From Osedax fenrisi (Eukaryota; Annelida; Polychaeta; Sabellida; Siboglinidae): DNA of 64,000 bases. The stretch lies in NCBI GenBank assembly GCA_964019155.1, contig OZ025243.1, positions 8,301,865 to 8,365,864 on the forward strand, read 5' to 3'. Position numbers and translations under genes: made by a program. The first letter of the stretch is position 1. Each line of letters opens with the position of its first letter. Shown piece by piece: positions 46,014-57,671 of this stretch. The notes beneath the pieces were generated by a model, which saw only the letters and a program-made list of their open reading frames with translations, was not told where the DNA came from and did no database searches.

Positions 46014-46875
46014 TAGGAAAGTAACCTAATACGACAATGACAATAAATGGTCTTAACTTTTTATGATTCATTGTTTTTATTCAAAAATTACAATATATTA
46101 ATATTATATAATTATAGATATTATTATGATTTTAAAATGTTATGTAATCTTTTAATTCCAAAGATAAAGGGGGTATCCGTATTCTGTACCCATGTCCGAA
46201 TACGGACACCCTATATACCACTAGATAAACTATATATTATTGATAAATCAATCAGACAAATTACAATTACATTTTTTATAATTAATTTTATTAACAATTT
46301 ATTCTAATTTAATTAATTAATAATTTATTTATTATTATTTTTTAATTAATAATTCAATTTAAGTATGTAAATAATAACATTTTTAGATTTAGCTTTATTG
46401 GTGGTATTAATATTATAATCTACGCGATTTTTATGAATATCAGAATAGTTAATACGCTGCGCTCTGATTGGTTATAGGGTGTCTGTATTAAGACATCTAG
46501 AGTGTCCGTATTATGGACTTATATAACCTCTAGATATATGCTTATAACTTAATGAATATTTGATAACAAATATAGAAATTATATATATAATTTTAGAATA
46601 CTTTATTTTTTAATAATATTATGTTATATATTATATCGATACATTTGTATATTCTTAAGAATTTGTTAAGTTGAATTTTCTTTTCATAAATTTAAAAACG
46701 TAATAAAAAAATCAGTTTATTGGATATATCAGCAATATTTTGAATAATAAAAAAATAAAATATACTTTTTTAGACTATTTATATAATTATGAATATTTTA
46801 TTAATTAAACATTTTTGTGTAGGATTTATGGTTACTGAGATACCGATAGTGTCCGTATTCGGTTACTTTCCCCTA
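46014..46875 (-). mobile_element. MITE-1, copy 1, inverted, about 0.86 kb
   Basis: It is bounded by TA-GGAAAGTAACC at left and GGTTACTTTCCCC-TA at right. Internal landmarks in reverse orientation are GGTACCCATGTCCGAATACG-type words (here CTGTACCCATGTCCGAATAC), GCTTTATTGGTGGTATTAAT, CGCTCTGATTGGTTATAGGG, CCTCTAGATATATGCTTATA and GGATTTATGG. It has no coding capacity. TA flanks suggest a Tc1/mariner-type target. Confidence 0.8.
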
Positions 46876-47225
46876 TTTAGACCTATTAGGAAGGTCGAAG
46901 TCATACTTGATATATTAAGAAATACAATATAACTGAGAGCATATTTAGTGATGATAAACAACTATGTAAACCTAATATATACACATATAGGCAGTATACT
47001 GGTATAGCTACCAGTATACTGGGCCTAATATGTATTACCGAAGGGATGTACGCGATGGTAGGCGATGGTAAGCCTACTGGTCAAACGGATGTGATAAAGC
47101 ATTTATACTTTGTGGTATTGCAATACCACATCATCTCTTAATTCCATCGTTTAACTTTCTTTTTTAAAAGTAGGTATAAATGCTTTATCAAGTATGACTT
47201 CGACCTTCCTAAGAATAGGTCTAAA
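46876..47225. repeat. Palindromic spacer between two inverted MITE-1 copies
   Basis: TTTAGACCTATT then AGGAAGGTCGAAGTCATACT at the left is mirrored by AGTATGACTTCGACCTTCCT then AAGAATAGGTCTAAA at the right. Together with the adjoining MITE ends this makes a long inverted repeat. Inside are further palindromes: CAGTATACTGGTA/TACCAGTATACTG (about 46992-47021), GTGGTATTGCAATACCAC (about 47113-47130) and ATAAAGCATTTATACTTT against AAAAGTAGGTATAAATGC. It may be another foldback element with AGGAAGGTCG ends. Confidence 0.7.
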
Positions 47226-47708
47226 TAGGGGAAAGTAACCGAATAAGGAAAGTGCTCGAATACGGACACTATCGGTATCTCAATAATCATAAATCCTACA
47301 AAAAAATGTTTGATGAATACAATATTTATAAATATATAAATAGTCTAAAAATTATTTTTTATTTTTTAATTATTCAAAATATTGCTGATATATCCGACAT
47401 CGTTTTTAAATTTATGAAAAAAAAATTCAAGTTAAAACCTTCTCAAGTATATACCAATGTATCGATATAAAACTATATAATATCACTATATTATTAAAAA
47501 AATAAAGCATTGAATGAATGAATGAATATTTATTTACTGAATATTTAATTAATATACAGAAGGATATTCAGAAGCTATACGTAGCTTGTATTAAGAATAT
47601 CCTTATAACAACAATATTAAATATTTAATATATAATAATAATTATGAAATAAGAAAATGTAATAACAAAAATGGTGTAATACAAGATATTTATATCGAAT
47701 ATACATAT

Positions 47709-47956
<248 letters not shown>

Positions 47957-48039
47957 TAAATAATAATAGTGCGCATATTAATAATACTTATGTACATATA
48001 TTACAAAATATTATAAAAGATATTAATTTTTAATATAGA

Positions 48040-51025
48040 TTAGAGATTACATGATATTAAATATTTAATTTTTGAACAAAATTGGTTAAGTGTGGTTTGA
48101 CTATTGTATGATTTTATATGTATCGGTAGATTATTCCAGCAAATGGGTCCATAATAAGTTATATTAAACTTTTTTGCATTGGTATTAACTAAAGGTATTT
48201 TAAATTTGTTATTATCGCGCATATTATAAGTAGAGTCTTGTAATTTAAATAAATTTATAATTGTTGAAATTTGATAATTTTTAATCCTAAACATAATTTT
48301 ACAGGCATTATAGAATATTATTTCTTTAAAAGTTAAAATATGTTGTTCTTTGTAAATATTATCCACATTAGTTCTATTTTTTTTACGATATAATATTCTT
48401 ATAGCTTTATTTTGAGCTATACTTATTTGTTTTGATGTTGCATCATAATTATTCCCCCATATATGTGTACAATAAATAAGATGGCAATGAAATACAGAAT
48501 AATATATTAGTTTTAAAATATTGATGGGTAAAATATTATTTAGTTTTCTTAGAATTGATAATCCATAATAAAGTTTAGATTTAACCATATTAGTATGTAG
48601 TTTCCAATTCATGTTCGAATCAATAATTACACCAAGGAGTTTTATTGAGTTTTTTTGAATAATGACAATATTATTTAATATAATAGATAATTTTGCTTTA
48701 TTATTATTAAATATTAAATAGTTAGTTTTGCTTAAATTAATTGTCAATTTATTTAATGATAGCCATATATCAAGATTTTTTAAAGTTATATATGGAATTT
48801 TCCATAGAATCAATATTATTTTCACGGAATATAATAGAAGTGTCATCAGCGAATAAAACAAAATGGCCTTGTGTTTTAATATTTACTATGTCATTTATAA
48901 ATATTAAAAATAATAGGGGTCCGAGGACAGATCCTTGAGGGACACCAAGCTTAATATTCTTTATTTGTGATTTAGACTTATTGAATATTACAAATTGATT
49001 TCTATTATTAAGAAAAGATATTAATAATTTTAAAGCAACTCCTCTGAAACCATACTTCTCTAACTTATTTATTAATAGATCATGACTGATGGAGTCATAT
49101 AATGCTTTCTTTAGATCTATAGATATAGCTGCACAATATTTCATTTTATTTGAAGCTATGGTTCCGGTTAGGTCAGTCAATGCGTCGGAAGTTTAAACTC
49201 CTTTTTTAAAACCAAATTGTGATTCATTAATTATTTTATTTTTTTCCATAAAATCTATATATCTAGATTTTAAGACTTTTTCTAAAATTTTTGAGAAAGA
49301 TTATAATAGAGAAATTGGCCTATAATTAGAAGGATCATCAATATTACCAGATTTATATTTAGTTACGACTTTAGCAGTTTTTAGACAATTAGGAAATACA
49401 CCCTGTTGTATACATAGATTAATTAAATATGATAATATATTACTTATTGAAGAAATGATTTGAATAATTAGTTTAAATGAAAAGTTATGAGAATCAGTAC
49501 TATTTGTTGGTTTACTTTTTTCAACAATATTAGTTATTTCAATTGGATTAGTGGGAGTAATAAATAATGAATTTGTATAATTATTATGTATATAATTAGA
49601 TGTATTATTGGTATTACAAATTTTATCTGATTTAGAAGATAATTTCTCACCTATGTTACAAAAATAATCATTAAATTGTTCACACCGTTTATTATCTTCT
49701 ATTACATTAGGAACTATATTACCATTTTTGTTGTTATGTATAATAGTATTTATTTTATTCCATATCTGCTTAGGGTTGTTTCTGTTAGTAATAAAATATT
49801 GACTATAGTAATAGCGTTCAGCTTTATTTATGATTTTCGAAAGAACATTTTTATATTTTTTATAAATAGTTTCATTAGATACAGAATGTTTTTTTTTTAA
49901 GTTTTGGTAAAGTTTATTTTTTTTAATTATACATTTTTTAAGGCCCTCTATTAGCCAAGGTTTATTTAAATAAGAATTTTTTGTATATATTTTTTTTTAG
50001 AAAGGAATTTTTTTTAGAGTTTTCTAAAGTAGAAATGAATAAGTCAAAAGAATGATGCGCATTATCTATTCTGTATAATTTAGAAGATAGAGCTTAAACT
50101 CGCTTATATTATTCTGTTTCATATAATATATGAATTCATTATTTTTTTTAATAGAATTGTTAAATTTATTTAATTTATAAATACAAAAAATGGGAAAATG
50201 GTCACTAATATCATTATATAATAAACCATTAGATATTGGTACATGATTATAATTTGTGTATATGTTATCAATTAAGGTGGACGTTATATTAGTAATGCGT
50301 GAGGGTTTGGTTATTATTGGATGTAGACCTAATGAAATAAGTATATCAATGAAATGAGAGACTTTAGGACAAGTTAATTTTAATATATCAATGTTAAAGT
50401 CTCCGCAAAGAAATATTGTATTATCAATAGAGAGTGTATTAAATAAATTATATATTTCATCTGCAAAATTAATGATATCAAATTCTGGGCATTTATATAT
50501 ACCACTTATTATAATATCTTTAGAATTGGGAATTACTAATTTAATGGTAACTATATCAAATTTATTTGGTAATGTTGTACTGAGTGTATCAATAGTTATA
50601 TATTTAAAAGATTTTTTAACGAATATTGAGGTACCTCCACCACGTTTATGATTTCAGGTTATATGTATATTATTATAGTCTAATATAAAATATAGATCTT
50701 TATTATATTCATTTAACCATGTTTCACTTATAACTATTATATCAAATTTATGGTGTAAAGAATATAAATAATTAGTAATAGAATTAAAATTTGTTATCAG
50801 ACTACGTGCGTTAAAGTGTATGATGGATATATTACTATTCGTGTGTATTTGGTTTGGTATATTATCATAGTTACATTGATTATTTATACTATTATAAAGT
50901 TGTTTTTTATGATGATAAAGAATACTATCGCTAGAATTGAAATCATTATCGAGATTATCTAAAGTTTGTTTATATACATTATTTTGAAATATATCTTTTC
51001 GTGAATTATCGGCATTCATAATCAT
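48040..51025 (-). pseudogene. LINE-A ORF2-like protein: APE endonuclease + reverse transcriptase, broken
   Basis: From 51025 leftwards: an Asn-rich leader, endonuclease motifs IIHFNARSL and VISETWLNEYN, RGGGTSIFV, CGDFNID, then RT blocks NYRPISLL, QFGFKKG, SIDLKKALYDS (motif A, with an extra residue compared with the usual KAFD), GVPQGSVLGPLLFLIFINDI and FADDTSI (catalytic). A C-terminal domain containing LSKTNYLIFN, LLGVIID and CTHIWGN follows. In-frame stops interrupt it after HIT (about 50653, CGA to TGA compared with copy 1), after PISLL (about 49304) and after FKKGV (about 49192). A frameshift at the A6 run near 48777 separates RT from the C-terminal part. The protein would nick DNA and reverse-transcribe the LINE RNA; this copy cannot. 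Confidence 0.85.
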
Positions 51026-52499
51026 TGGAAAAATAAATAATATGAGATTAATATAGAAAAAAAATGTATAAGATAAAAAATAAATAAATAAAGATATATA
51101 TATTTATAAAATACTCTGATGTGAGTTTTCAGATGTAATTCATTTAATGATATTTTATATCTATGATGTGACTATCTAACGTTTAAATATTCTATAATTG
51201 TATGCATCTATAAATGTATACTATAGACTATATAATCAGTATAATCTCATAAATCTACTAGTATAGTTTTCTTATTATATGATATATTTCGTAAAGGATA
51301 ACAATTACTATATAGAAACAAATTTTATAGTAATATTATAAATTAAAAAAAAAAAAAATTATATATACATTTTTAAGAATTAAAAAAAAAATATATATGT
51401 ACATAAGTTAATAGTAATAATAATATGAATTAAATAATAGTACGGGATAATAGTAATACGAATTGTGAGTGTAGATCTTTATATCAGGGAGAGTGGTCCT
51501 CCGATACAGCATATGATCATAGATGATGCCGAGCCGTGTTAACAGAATGTCGTCGAGTATTCGCGTGTATTCTGGCAGATTCACTTTGTATGTTCTTGTA
51601 AGTTCTTGTAAGTTCTTGTATGTTGTATTCAGTAGTCGTATTCCAGATAGTACCACATTTCAGATTGACTAAATGTATAAAAGGTAGAGCAGCAGGATGT
51701 ATCCGTTAATGGTTAATAGTGGATAACAATTATATAAATAATTTCTATATTTGTTATCAAATATTCATTAAGTTATAAGCATATATCTAGAGGTCATATA
51801 AGTTCATAATACTGACACTCTATAGATGTCTTAATACGGACATCATTTAACCAATCAGCGCGTAGCGTATGAACTATTCTGATTTTCACAAAAATCGCGT
51901 GCGTTATAATATTAATATCACCAATAAAGCTAAATCTAACATTTGTATTATTTAGATACTTAAATTGTATTATCAATTAAAAAATAATAAAAACAAATAA
52001 ATTATTAACTAATTAAATTAGAATAAATCGTTCATAAAATTAATTATAAATAATGTAATTGTAATGTGTCTGATTGATTCAATAATAATATTTAGTTTAT
52101 CTAGTTGTATATAGGCTGTCCGTATTATAACACATGATGTATGTATTCGGACATGGGTACCGAATACGGACACCCCTGTTATCTATGGAAATAAAATATT
52201 AAATAAAATTTTAAATTTACAATAATAATTATAATCATATAATATTAATATATTGTAATTTTTGAATACAAATAATGAGTCATAAAATGTTAAGAATATT
52301 TATTGTTAAAGTGTCCGTATTAGGTTCCCCCTAGATCCGACTACCAAACGCTAATTCCAATTATAGATATTATGATAAACTAACAATTTATCATTTTGAT
52401 AAGCAATACATAATGAATCTAAGTATAAATATACATCAAGAGTATATAATATACATTTGAATTATATCTAATTGGTCGAATTTATAGTATATAATTCTA

Positions 52500-52566
52500 T
52501 GATATTTATAATATTTATGATATTTATAATATTTATGATATTTATAATATTTATGATATTTATAAT
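52500..52566 (+). repeat. 18-bp tandem repeat
   Basis: ATATTTATGATATTTATA is repeated about four times. Confidence 0.8.
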
Positions 52567-52856
52567 ACAATATATATTATTATTTATTTTTTATGGATTT
52601 TTTATTTTGTATTATAACAAATCCTAAATGAATTTAATGAATAAGAAATTAATATAATTTCAAAAAGTGATATATTTCAATCTTGTAGAATATTAATAAT
52701 ATAAATAATATAAAAATAAATAAATAGGTAGAAAGTTAAATTTATAATATATATTTATGTCTGCTATTTTGATAAGATATTATAATAATACAATTATTTC
52801 TACCACAAGTATTTAGGGGGTCGGTATACCTAATGTATTAGGCACATGTATCCAAT

Positions 52857-53765
52857 TAGGGGAAGGTAACCGAATACGGACAGTGCCCGAATACGGACAC
52901 TCTCGGTATCTCAGAAACCATAAATCCTACAAAAAAATGTGTAATGAATAAAATATTCATAATTATAAAAATAGTCTAAAAAAGTATTTTTTATTTTTGA
53001 ATCATACAAAATATTGCTAATATATCAAATAAACTGATTTTTTAATTACGTTTTTTAATTTATGAAAACAAATGTCAACTTAAAACCTTCTCAAGATTAT
53101 ACAAATGTATCGATATAAAATATAACACTATATTATTAAAAAATAAAGCATTCTAAAAATTGTATTTTTAATTTCTATATTTTTTATCAAATATTCATTA
53201 AGTTATAAGCATATATCTAGAGGTCATATAAGTTCCTGATACGGACACTCTAAATGTCTTAATATGGACACCCTATAACCAATCAGCGCGCAGCGTATGA
53301 ACAATTCTGATTTTCATAAAAATAGCGTGCGTTATAATATTAATACCACCAATAAAGCTAATTCTAAAAAAATTATTATTTAGATACTTAAATTGTATTA
53401 TTATTTAAAAAATAATAAAAATAAATAAATTATTAACTAATTAAATTACAATATATTATTTATAAAATTAATTATAAATAACGTAATTGTAATTTGTCTG
53501 ATTGATTCATCAATAATATATAGTTTATCCAGTGGTATATAGGGTGTCCGTATTATAACACAGGGTGTCCGTATTCGGACATGGGTACCGAATACGGACA
53601 CCCCTGTTATCTATGGAATTAAATGATTAAATAAAATTTTAAAATTACAATAATATCTATAATCATATAATATTAATATATTGTAATTTTTGAATACAAA
53701 TAATTAGTCATAAAAAGTTAAGACCATTTATTGTTAAAGTGTTTGTATTAGGTTACTTTCCCCTA
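52857..53765 (+). mobile_element. MITE-1, copy 3, complete, 905 bp plus TA flanks
   Basis: TA-GGGGAAGGTAACC at left and GGTTACTTTCCCC-TA at right. The word GAATACGGACA or its complement recurs several times, at both ends and inside. It includes an internal hairpin at 53563-53603 with 16-bp perfect arms (GGGTGTCCGTATTCGG) and a 9-nt loop. A CCAATCAGCGCGCAGCGTAT patch stands out for its G+C. No open frame is meaningful. The element must have been moved by a transposase encoded elsewhere, probably Tc1/mariner-type given TA. Confidence 0.85.
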
Positions 53766-54058
53766 CCAACCCCCCAGTATATATACTTGAATATAAGAAT
53801 ATATTCTTGTCAATATAATGATATAAAAATTTAAAATAGCTACATTATTTATTATCATAATATTATCATACAACATTTCAAATAAATATATTGAATATTG
53901 AATAAGATATTACAAATAATCATTTAAGGATCGGTAATAGGGGACTTTCCCTACGCACTTATCTATAAAAATAATAAAATTAAAGGATATTTAAAATATA
54001 ATGCGTAAATAACACAACTATAATATGGTTGTTATGTAAACAAAGTGATATATATATA

Positions 54059-54073
54059 TAGGGGAAAGTAACC
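54059..54073 (+). mobile_element. Isolated MITE-1 terminus
   Basis: TA-GGGGAAAGTAACC matches the MITE-1 terminal repeat exactly, but the similarity stops there. It could be a remnant, or the end of a different element sharing the terminus. Confidence 0.4.
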
Positions 54074-54111
54074 GTTGAAAGTTGACCACATATTGCATAA
54101 CATGTATTACC

Positions 54112-54216
54112 TACCCAGCAAACAGTAAGAGCAGCATAATAGCACAATGTAAACATTTGAGGCTCTAGCATTTGCTGTTATGCTGCTATTATGCTGCTCT
54201 TACTGTTTGCTGGGTA
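54112..54216. mobile_element. Short foldback element with perfect 33-bp inverted repeats
   Basis: Arms 54112-54144 and 54184-54216 are exact reverse complements, starting TACCCAGCAAACAGTAAGAG. The loop is 39 nt. The outer TA pairs could be a TA target duplication around CCCAGCAAAC ends. It is too short to encode anything. The transcript would fold into a near-perfect hairpin of microRNA-precursor size. Confidence 0.75.
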
Positions 54217-54885
54217 TATGTGTGAAATAAATAAAAAGTATCGATAGAACGTAGCTACGTGGATTTATTAATACTAATTTTTAAATATCTGGAGACCGTT
54301 AATTAATTTATCAATTTTAAATAATGTAATAAGTAATTCAGTATACTGACTTACCCGTTTAATACGAATTTGGACCTATTATATAGGAGCCACTTAACCT
54401 CGTCACGGTATCGTATACTAAGTGGATTTTTACTCGCATGGGCATCTGTGACATGTGAGAATTACAGGAATTTCAACCTTAAAGTTTTATGTTATCATAA
54501 TAAGTATGCATTATGTGTGCATTTTTCATTTTATTCGAGTGAGCCGGTAGACTTTTGCGTTCTAAGTTATATTCATCTAATTAGAAATATTTAAAATACT
54601 ACAGAAGTATCTGATATGTATACATATCTAAAAATAGAGTTGCACTTATACCATATGTCGTATACAATGGTGGCATCGTAATAATGTCAAGTATTGTTAT
54701 GTATGATTATTCAATTTAATTCTACCGATGATAATGCGGACATTTGTAGTATTATATATATATATTATATGAGATATACTTTAATTCTATAAATTTATTA
54801 ACTATAATATGTTTAGTAAAATGTAGATTTTCTTTTTAAGTTATTTTGTTAATTATAAGTTAGTTTTTGTTATCATATATATATA
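54217..54885. other. Unassigned stretch before the LTR element
   Basis: Less AT-rich than most. A 74-codon open frame (54370-54594) starts MDLLYRSHLTSSRYRILSGF but has no recognisable domain, no neighbours and no splice support, so I do not call it a gene. It ends in the (TA)n into which the LTR element inserted. Confidence 0.35.
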
Positions 54886-55080
54886 TGTTGTAAGGTATAT
54901 TATTAGTGTTATACAAGTGTGTGCACTGTAGCGTATCATATGCATTCCTATTTCCATTGTTGATATGCATGAATGATTTGATAAAAGTCATATCCTAAAT
55001 TCAACAAGTCACTTCTAGAAATACAGTCAGTACTTAAACATCTATATTAGATATATAAAACAAGCGTAGCGCATATAACA
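54886..55080 (+). repeat. 5' LTR, 195 bp
   Basis: Begins TGTTGTAAGG and ends GCATATAACA (TG..CA). It is identical base for base to 59438-59632 by eye. It contains a TATATAAAAC promoter-like word near its 3' end. It is short for a Ty3/gypsy LTR. Confidence 0.95.
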
Positions 55081-55098
55081 TTGGTGACAGCGGTATCC
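55081..55098 (+). promoter_or_regulatory. Primer-binding-site candidate
   Basis: TTGGTGACAGCGGTATCC directly follows the 5' LTR. The complement would end ..CCGCTGTCACCA, a plausible tRNA 3' end closest to a tRNA-Leu type (usual ..CGCTGCCACCA). The tRNA identity is a guess. Confidence 0.5.
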
Positions 55099-55293
55099 AG
55101 TGCTGACTAGGACCAGTGGCTAGAGGAAGAAATTGAAATACAACATAGGATAACAGGTTTGTGTATTGATATTGTTACTTTGCATACACTTGTATAATAA
55201 AATATTATTTTAGATAATAAAATATTATTTTTAAAATAATATTTTTAGTTTATTTACGTAATTAAACATAGTTATAAGAGGGATATAGAAGAT

Positions 55294-56073
55294 ATGGGAG
55301 AAGATAGTAAGCCAGTAGGTAGACCTGCTAAGAAAGATTTAGCATATGTTAAACTAGATTATTTTAATGAGGGTACAGATGCTGGTGAGTGGATTGCAAG
55401 AGCTGAGGAATGTGTAGATTTATTGGGGCATAAGGGTGAGGATGCGGCAGGGTATATTTTATATCATATAAGAGGTGGTGCAAAATTAGAATTATCAATG
55501 TTAGGCAATAAACTTTTAAATAAAGAGCATATATTTAATAGTTTAAGGGAGAGATGTAGTAGTAGGAGGTCACGGGGTGAGAGGTTACATGATTTAGTTG
55601 ATAGGAAACAACGAGAAGGGGAGAATATTACTATGTTTATAGATGCTATATTAAAATTAGGGTTAAGTTTGAAAGAGGATGTAGATGGGTGGGAGGGGCT
55701 AATGACAGATTCATTCAAAACAAATGTATTTGACTGCGAATTACGGCGATATTTATTAATATCAGAAAAAAAAAAAAGTTTTTCTGAAATACGCTCAATG
55801 GCGAGGGAGTTTGAATCTATGAGTAATGTGAAGGAGGGTGGTATATGCTATAAGATAGAAACTAATAAAGTAATAGGTGAAGTAACTAATAGAGGGAATG
55901 GTGGTAGTAGGTTGGAGGAACGTATACAAATATTAGAGAGGAGGAATACTGAGTTGGAAGGTAGATTAAGAGGTAACTGGACAGACAGAGTTAGATGTTT
56001 TACATGTGGAGGGGAAGGGCATACTAGTAGATGGTGTAGGAATAGGAATTTAAACCGCCAACCTTTCCAGTAG
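55294..56073 (+). CDS. gag: Gag-like protein of the LTR element, 259 aa
   Basis: An intact open frame from a Met about 210 bp after the 5' LTR. The first 190 residues are helical and charged with the general look of Ty3/gypsy Gag (DAGEWIARAEECVDLLG, ITMFIDAILKLG). A short coiled-coil-like segment (RLEERIQILERRNTELEGRL, about 207-226) follows. Near the end is a CCHC zinc knuckle, CFTCGGEGHTSRWC (C-x2-C-x4-H-x4-C, about residues 235-248), which in this family binds the element's RNA. It assembles the particle in which reverse transcription takes place. Pol starts in the -1 frame, overlapping the gag end; the frameshift signal sits inside its last ten codons. Confidence 0.9.
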   Translation: MGEDSKPVGRPAKKDLAYVKLDYFNEGTDAGEWIARAEECVDLLGHKGEDAAGYILYHIRGGAKLELSMLGNKLLNKEHIFNSLRERCSSRRSRGERLHDLVDRKQREGENITMFIDAILKLGLSLKEDVDGWEGLMTDSFKTNVFDCELRRYLLISEKKKSFSEIRSMAREFESMSNVKEGGICYKIETNKVIGEVTNRGNGGSRLEERIQILERRNTELEGRLRGNWTDRVRCFTCGGEGHTSRWCRNRNLNRQPFQ

Positions 56074-56104
56074 ATCAGGCAACTAGGAAAGGGGCGAATG
56101 CCTG
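56049..56104 (+). promoter_or_regulatory. Predicted -1 ribosomal frameshift signal (gag-pol)
   Basis: The heptamer T TTA AAC (56049-56055) lies in the gag frame in exact X XXY YYZ register, the class-leading slippery sequence. Six bases later an H-type pseudoknot can form. Stem 1 is CCTTTCC (56062-56068) with GGAAAGG (56086-56092). Stem 2 is CAGGC (56076-56080) with GCCTG (56100-56104). The -1 frame is open from the heptamer into protease, while gag stops at 56071-56073. All elements have canonical spacing; function is inferred. Confidence 0.85.
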
Positions 56105-57671
56105 GAAAATAAAGGGGGGTACAAGGGAAATAGGTAATAATAATAGGTTAATAGGAAGATGTCCTAGGGAAAAGGTAGTAATAAATCGGATGGTAGTTGA
56201 ATGTTTAATAGATACAGGTAGTCAGGTTTCAGTGATATCAGAGGGAATGGTAAGGTCATTAGACTTGAAAGTAATACCTGTAAACCCAAAAGTTGATTTA
56301 AAAACAGCAAATGGCACTAAATTAGACTATAGGGGACAAGTAATAACGGATATTATATTATGGGGTAAGAAGAGTGAGAAGGTAGGTTTCATAGTAACTA
56401 ATATTAAGGGATTGTTTATAATAGGTATGAATATTTTACAGACTTATGGGGTTATATCGATTACTGGAGTGAGTAGGGGAATTCATATAAGAAGTAGGGT
56501 ATCAAATGGAATAAGTAGTGTTAGTATTAATAATGAGGAGATAGTAAAAGTTTATATAGGGTGTAAAAATAGAATTTTTAAGGAGAGCATAGAAAAATTA
56601 ACTTATAAATATAGAAAAATATTTTTTTTAAATAATGATAGATTAGCTTCTGCTAAAGTAGGATTACACAGTATTAGAACAATAGACAAAATACCGGTCG
56701 CTCAACCTTATAGACGAATAATACCTTCCCAGGTAGAGGCAGTGAAGAATCAGATTGTTAAGTGGGAGATGGGAGGGGTAATAGTTAAGTCCAATAGTGA
56801 ATATGCAAGTCCACTAGTGGTAGTAAAAAAGGGTACAGGAGAAATTAGATTATGTGTAGACTATAGGCAGCTGAATAATAAGACTATTAAGGATGCATAT
56901 CCAATTCCTAGGATAGATGATTCATTAGAGGCACTAGGGGGAGCTAAAGTATTTTCGTCTTTCGATTTAAAGTCAGCATATCACCACATAAAAATAGTAA
57001 AAGAGGATCAATTTAAAACAGCATTCAGTTCCCCGTGGGGACTCTACGAGTTTACTAGAATGCCATTTGGGTTAACCAATGCTCCAGCTACATTTCAGAG
57101 AGTAATATCAAACTTATTTAGATCAGAGATGTATAAATTTGTAGTATGTTATTTAGATGATATATTAGTTTATTCTAAGACATGGAAGGAACATTTAGGA
57201 CATATTGAAGTTGTAATGATGAGGTTGGAAGAAGCTGGATTTCAGTTAAATACAGGGAAATGTAGATTATTTATAAATGAAATACATTTTCTAGGCTTTA
57301 AGATATCAGATAAAGGGATAGGAACGATACCGGATAAGATTAAGACGATAATAGAGTGGAAAAGGCCAAAGAACTTGAAGGAGTTAAGGTCATTCTTGGG
57401 TGTAGGATCATATTATCGTAGGTTTATAGAAGGATATACTAAGATTGTACATCCATTATTAAAATTAACGAAATCTGAGGCAGGGGTAGGTAGTATAAGT
57501 AAGATAATGAGTAGACGGGTAAATATTAAGTGGGATGATGACTGTGAAAGAGCGATGCATAAGATAAAAGATAAGTTAAGTAGTGCACCAATATTAGCAT
57601 TACCTAGATTCGAGGATAGCATTAATATTAGAGACAGATGCATCACATATTGGTTTAGGTGCTGTTCTTAG
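56049..57671 (+). CDS. pol: Pol part 1: protease and reverse transcriptase of the LTR element
   Basis: Entered by -1 frameshift; the first in-frame ATG is 56190. The aspartic protease active site LIDTGSQVSVIS lies near 56205, with a partner IIGMNIL further on. The RT blocks are RLCVDYRQLNNKT, YPIPRIDDSLEALGG, VFSSFDLKSAYHHI (first catalytic Asp), TRMPFGLTNAPATFQRVI, CYLDDILVYSKTWKEHLGHI (YLDD catalytic box) and FLGFKISDKGI, followed by the connecting LRSFLGVGSYYRRFIEGY. The frame is lost at about 57620-57630, where a single extra base shifts reading from the sequence ending RFEDSI into a false end. The RNase H continues in the +1 frame. RT and protease themselves look undamaged. Confidence 0.9.
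   Translation, partial: FKPPTFPVDQATRKGANAWKIKGGTREIGNNNRLIGRCPREKVVINRMVVECLIDTGSQVSVISEGMVRSLDLKVIPVNPKVDLKTANGTKLDYRGQVITDIILWGKKSEKVGFIVTNIKGLFIIGMNILQTYGVISITGVSRGIHIRSRVSNGISSVSINNEEIVKVYIGCKNRIFKESIEKLTYKYRKIFFLNNDRLASAKVGLHSIRTIDKIPVAQPYRRIIPSQVEAVKNQIVKWEMGGVIVKSNSEYASPLVVVKKGTGEIRLCVDYRQLNNKTIKDAYPIPRIDDSLEALGGAKVFSSFDLKSAYHHIKIVKEDQFKTAFSSPWGLYEFTRMPFGLTNAPATFQRVISNLFRSEMYKFVVCYLDDILVYSKTWKEHLGHIEVVMMRLEEAGFQLNTGKCRLFINEIHFLGFKISDKGIGTIPDKIKTIIEWKRPKNLKELRSFLGVGSYYRRFIEGYTKIVHPLLKLTKSEAGVGSISKIMSRRVNIKWDDDCERAMHKIKDKLSSAPILALPRFEDSINIRDRCITYWFRCCS

Noticed and set aside
46047..47470. Open frames of 72-86 codons within the MITE-1 region
   Set aside because: They fall in non-coding transposon sequence and are not conserved among the copies.
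50391..50651. 86-codon plus-strand frame
   Set aside because: Antisense of the LINE-A endonuclease, whose GGGTSIFV and GDFN motifs read on the minus strand.
54370..54594. 74-codon frame starting MDLLYRSH
   Set aside because: No domain, splice signal or neighbour supports it; length is within chance for this patch.
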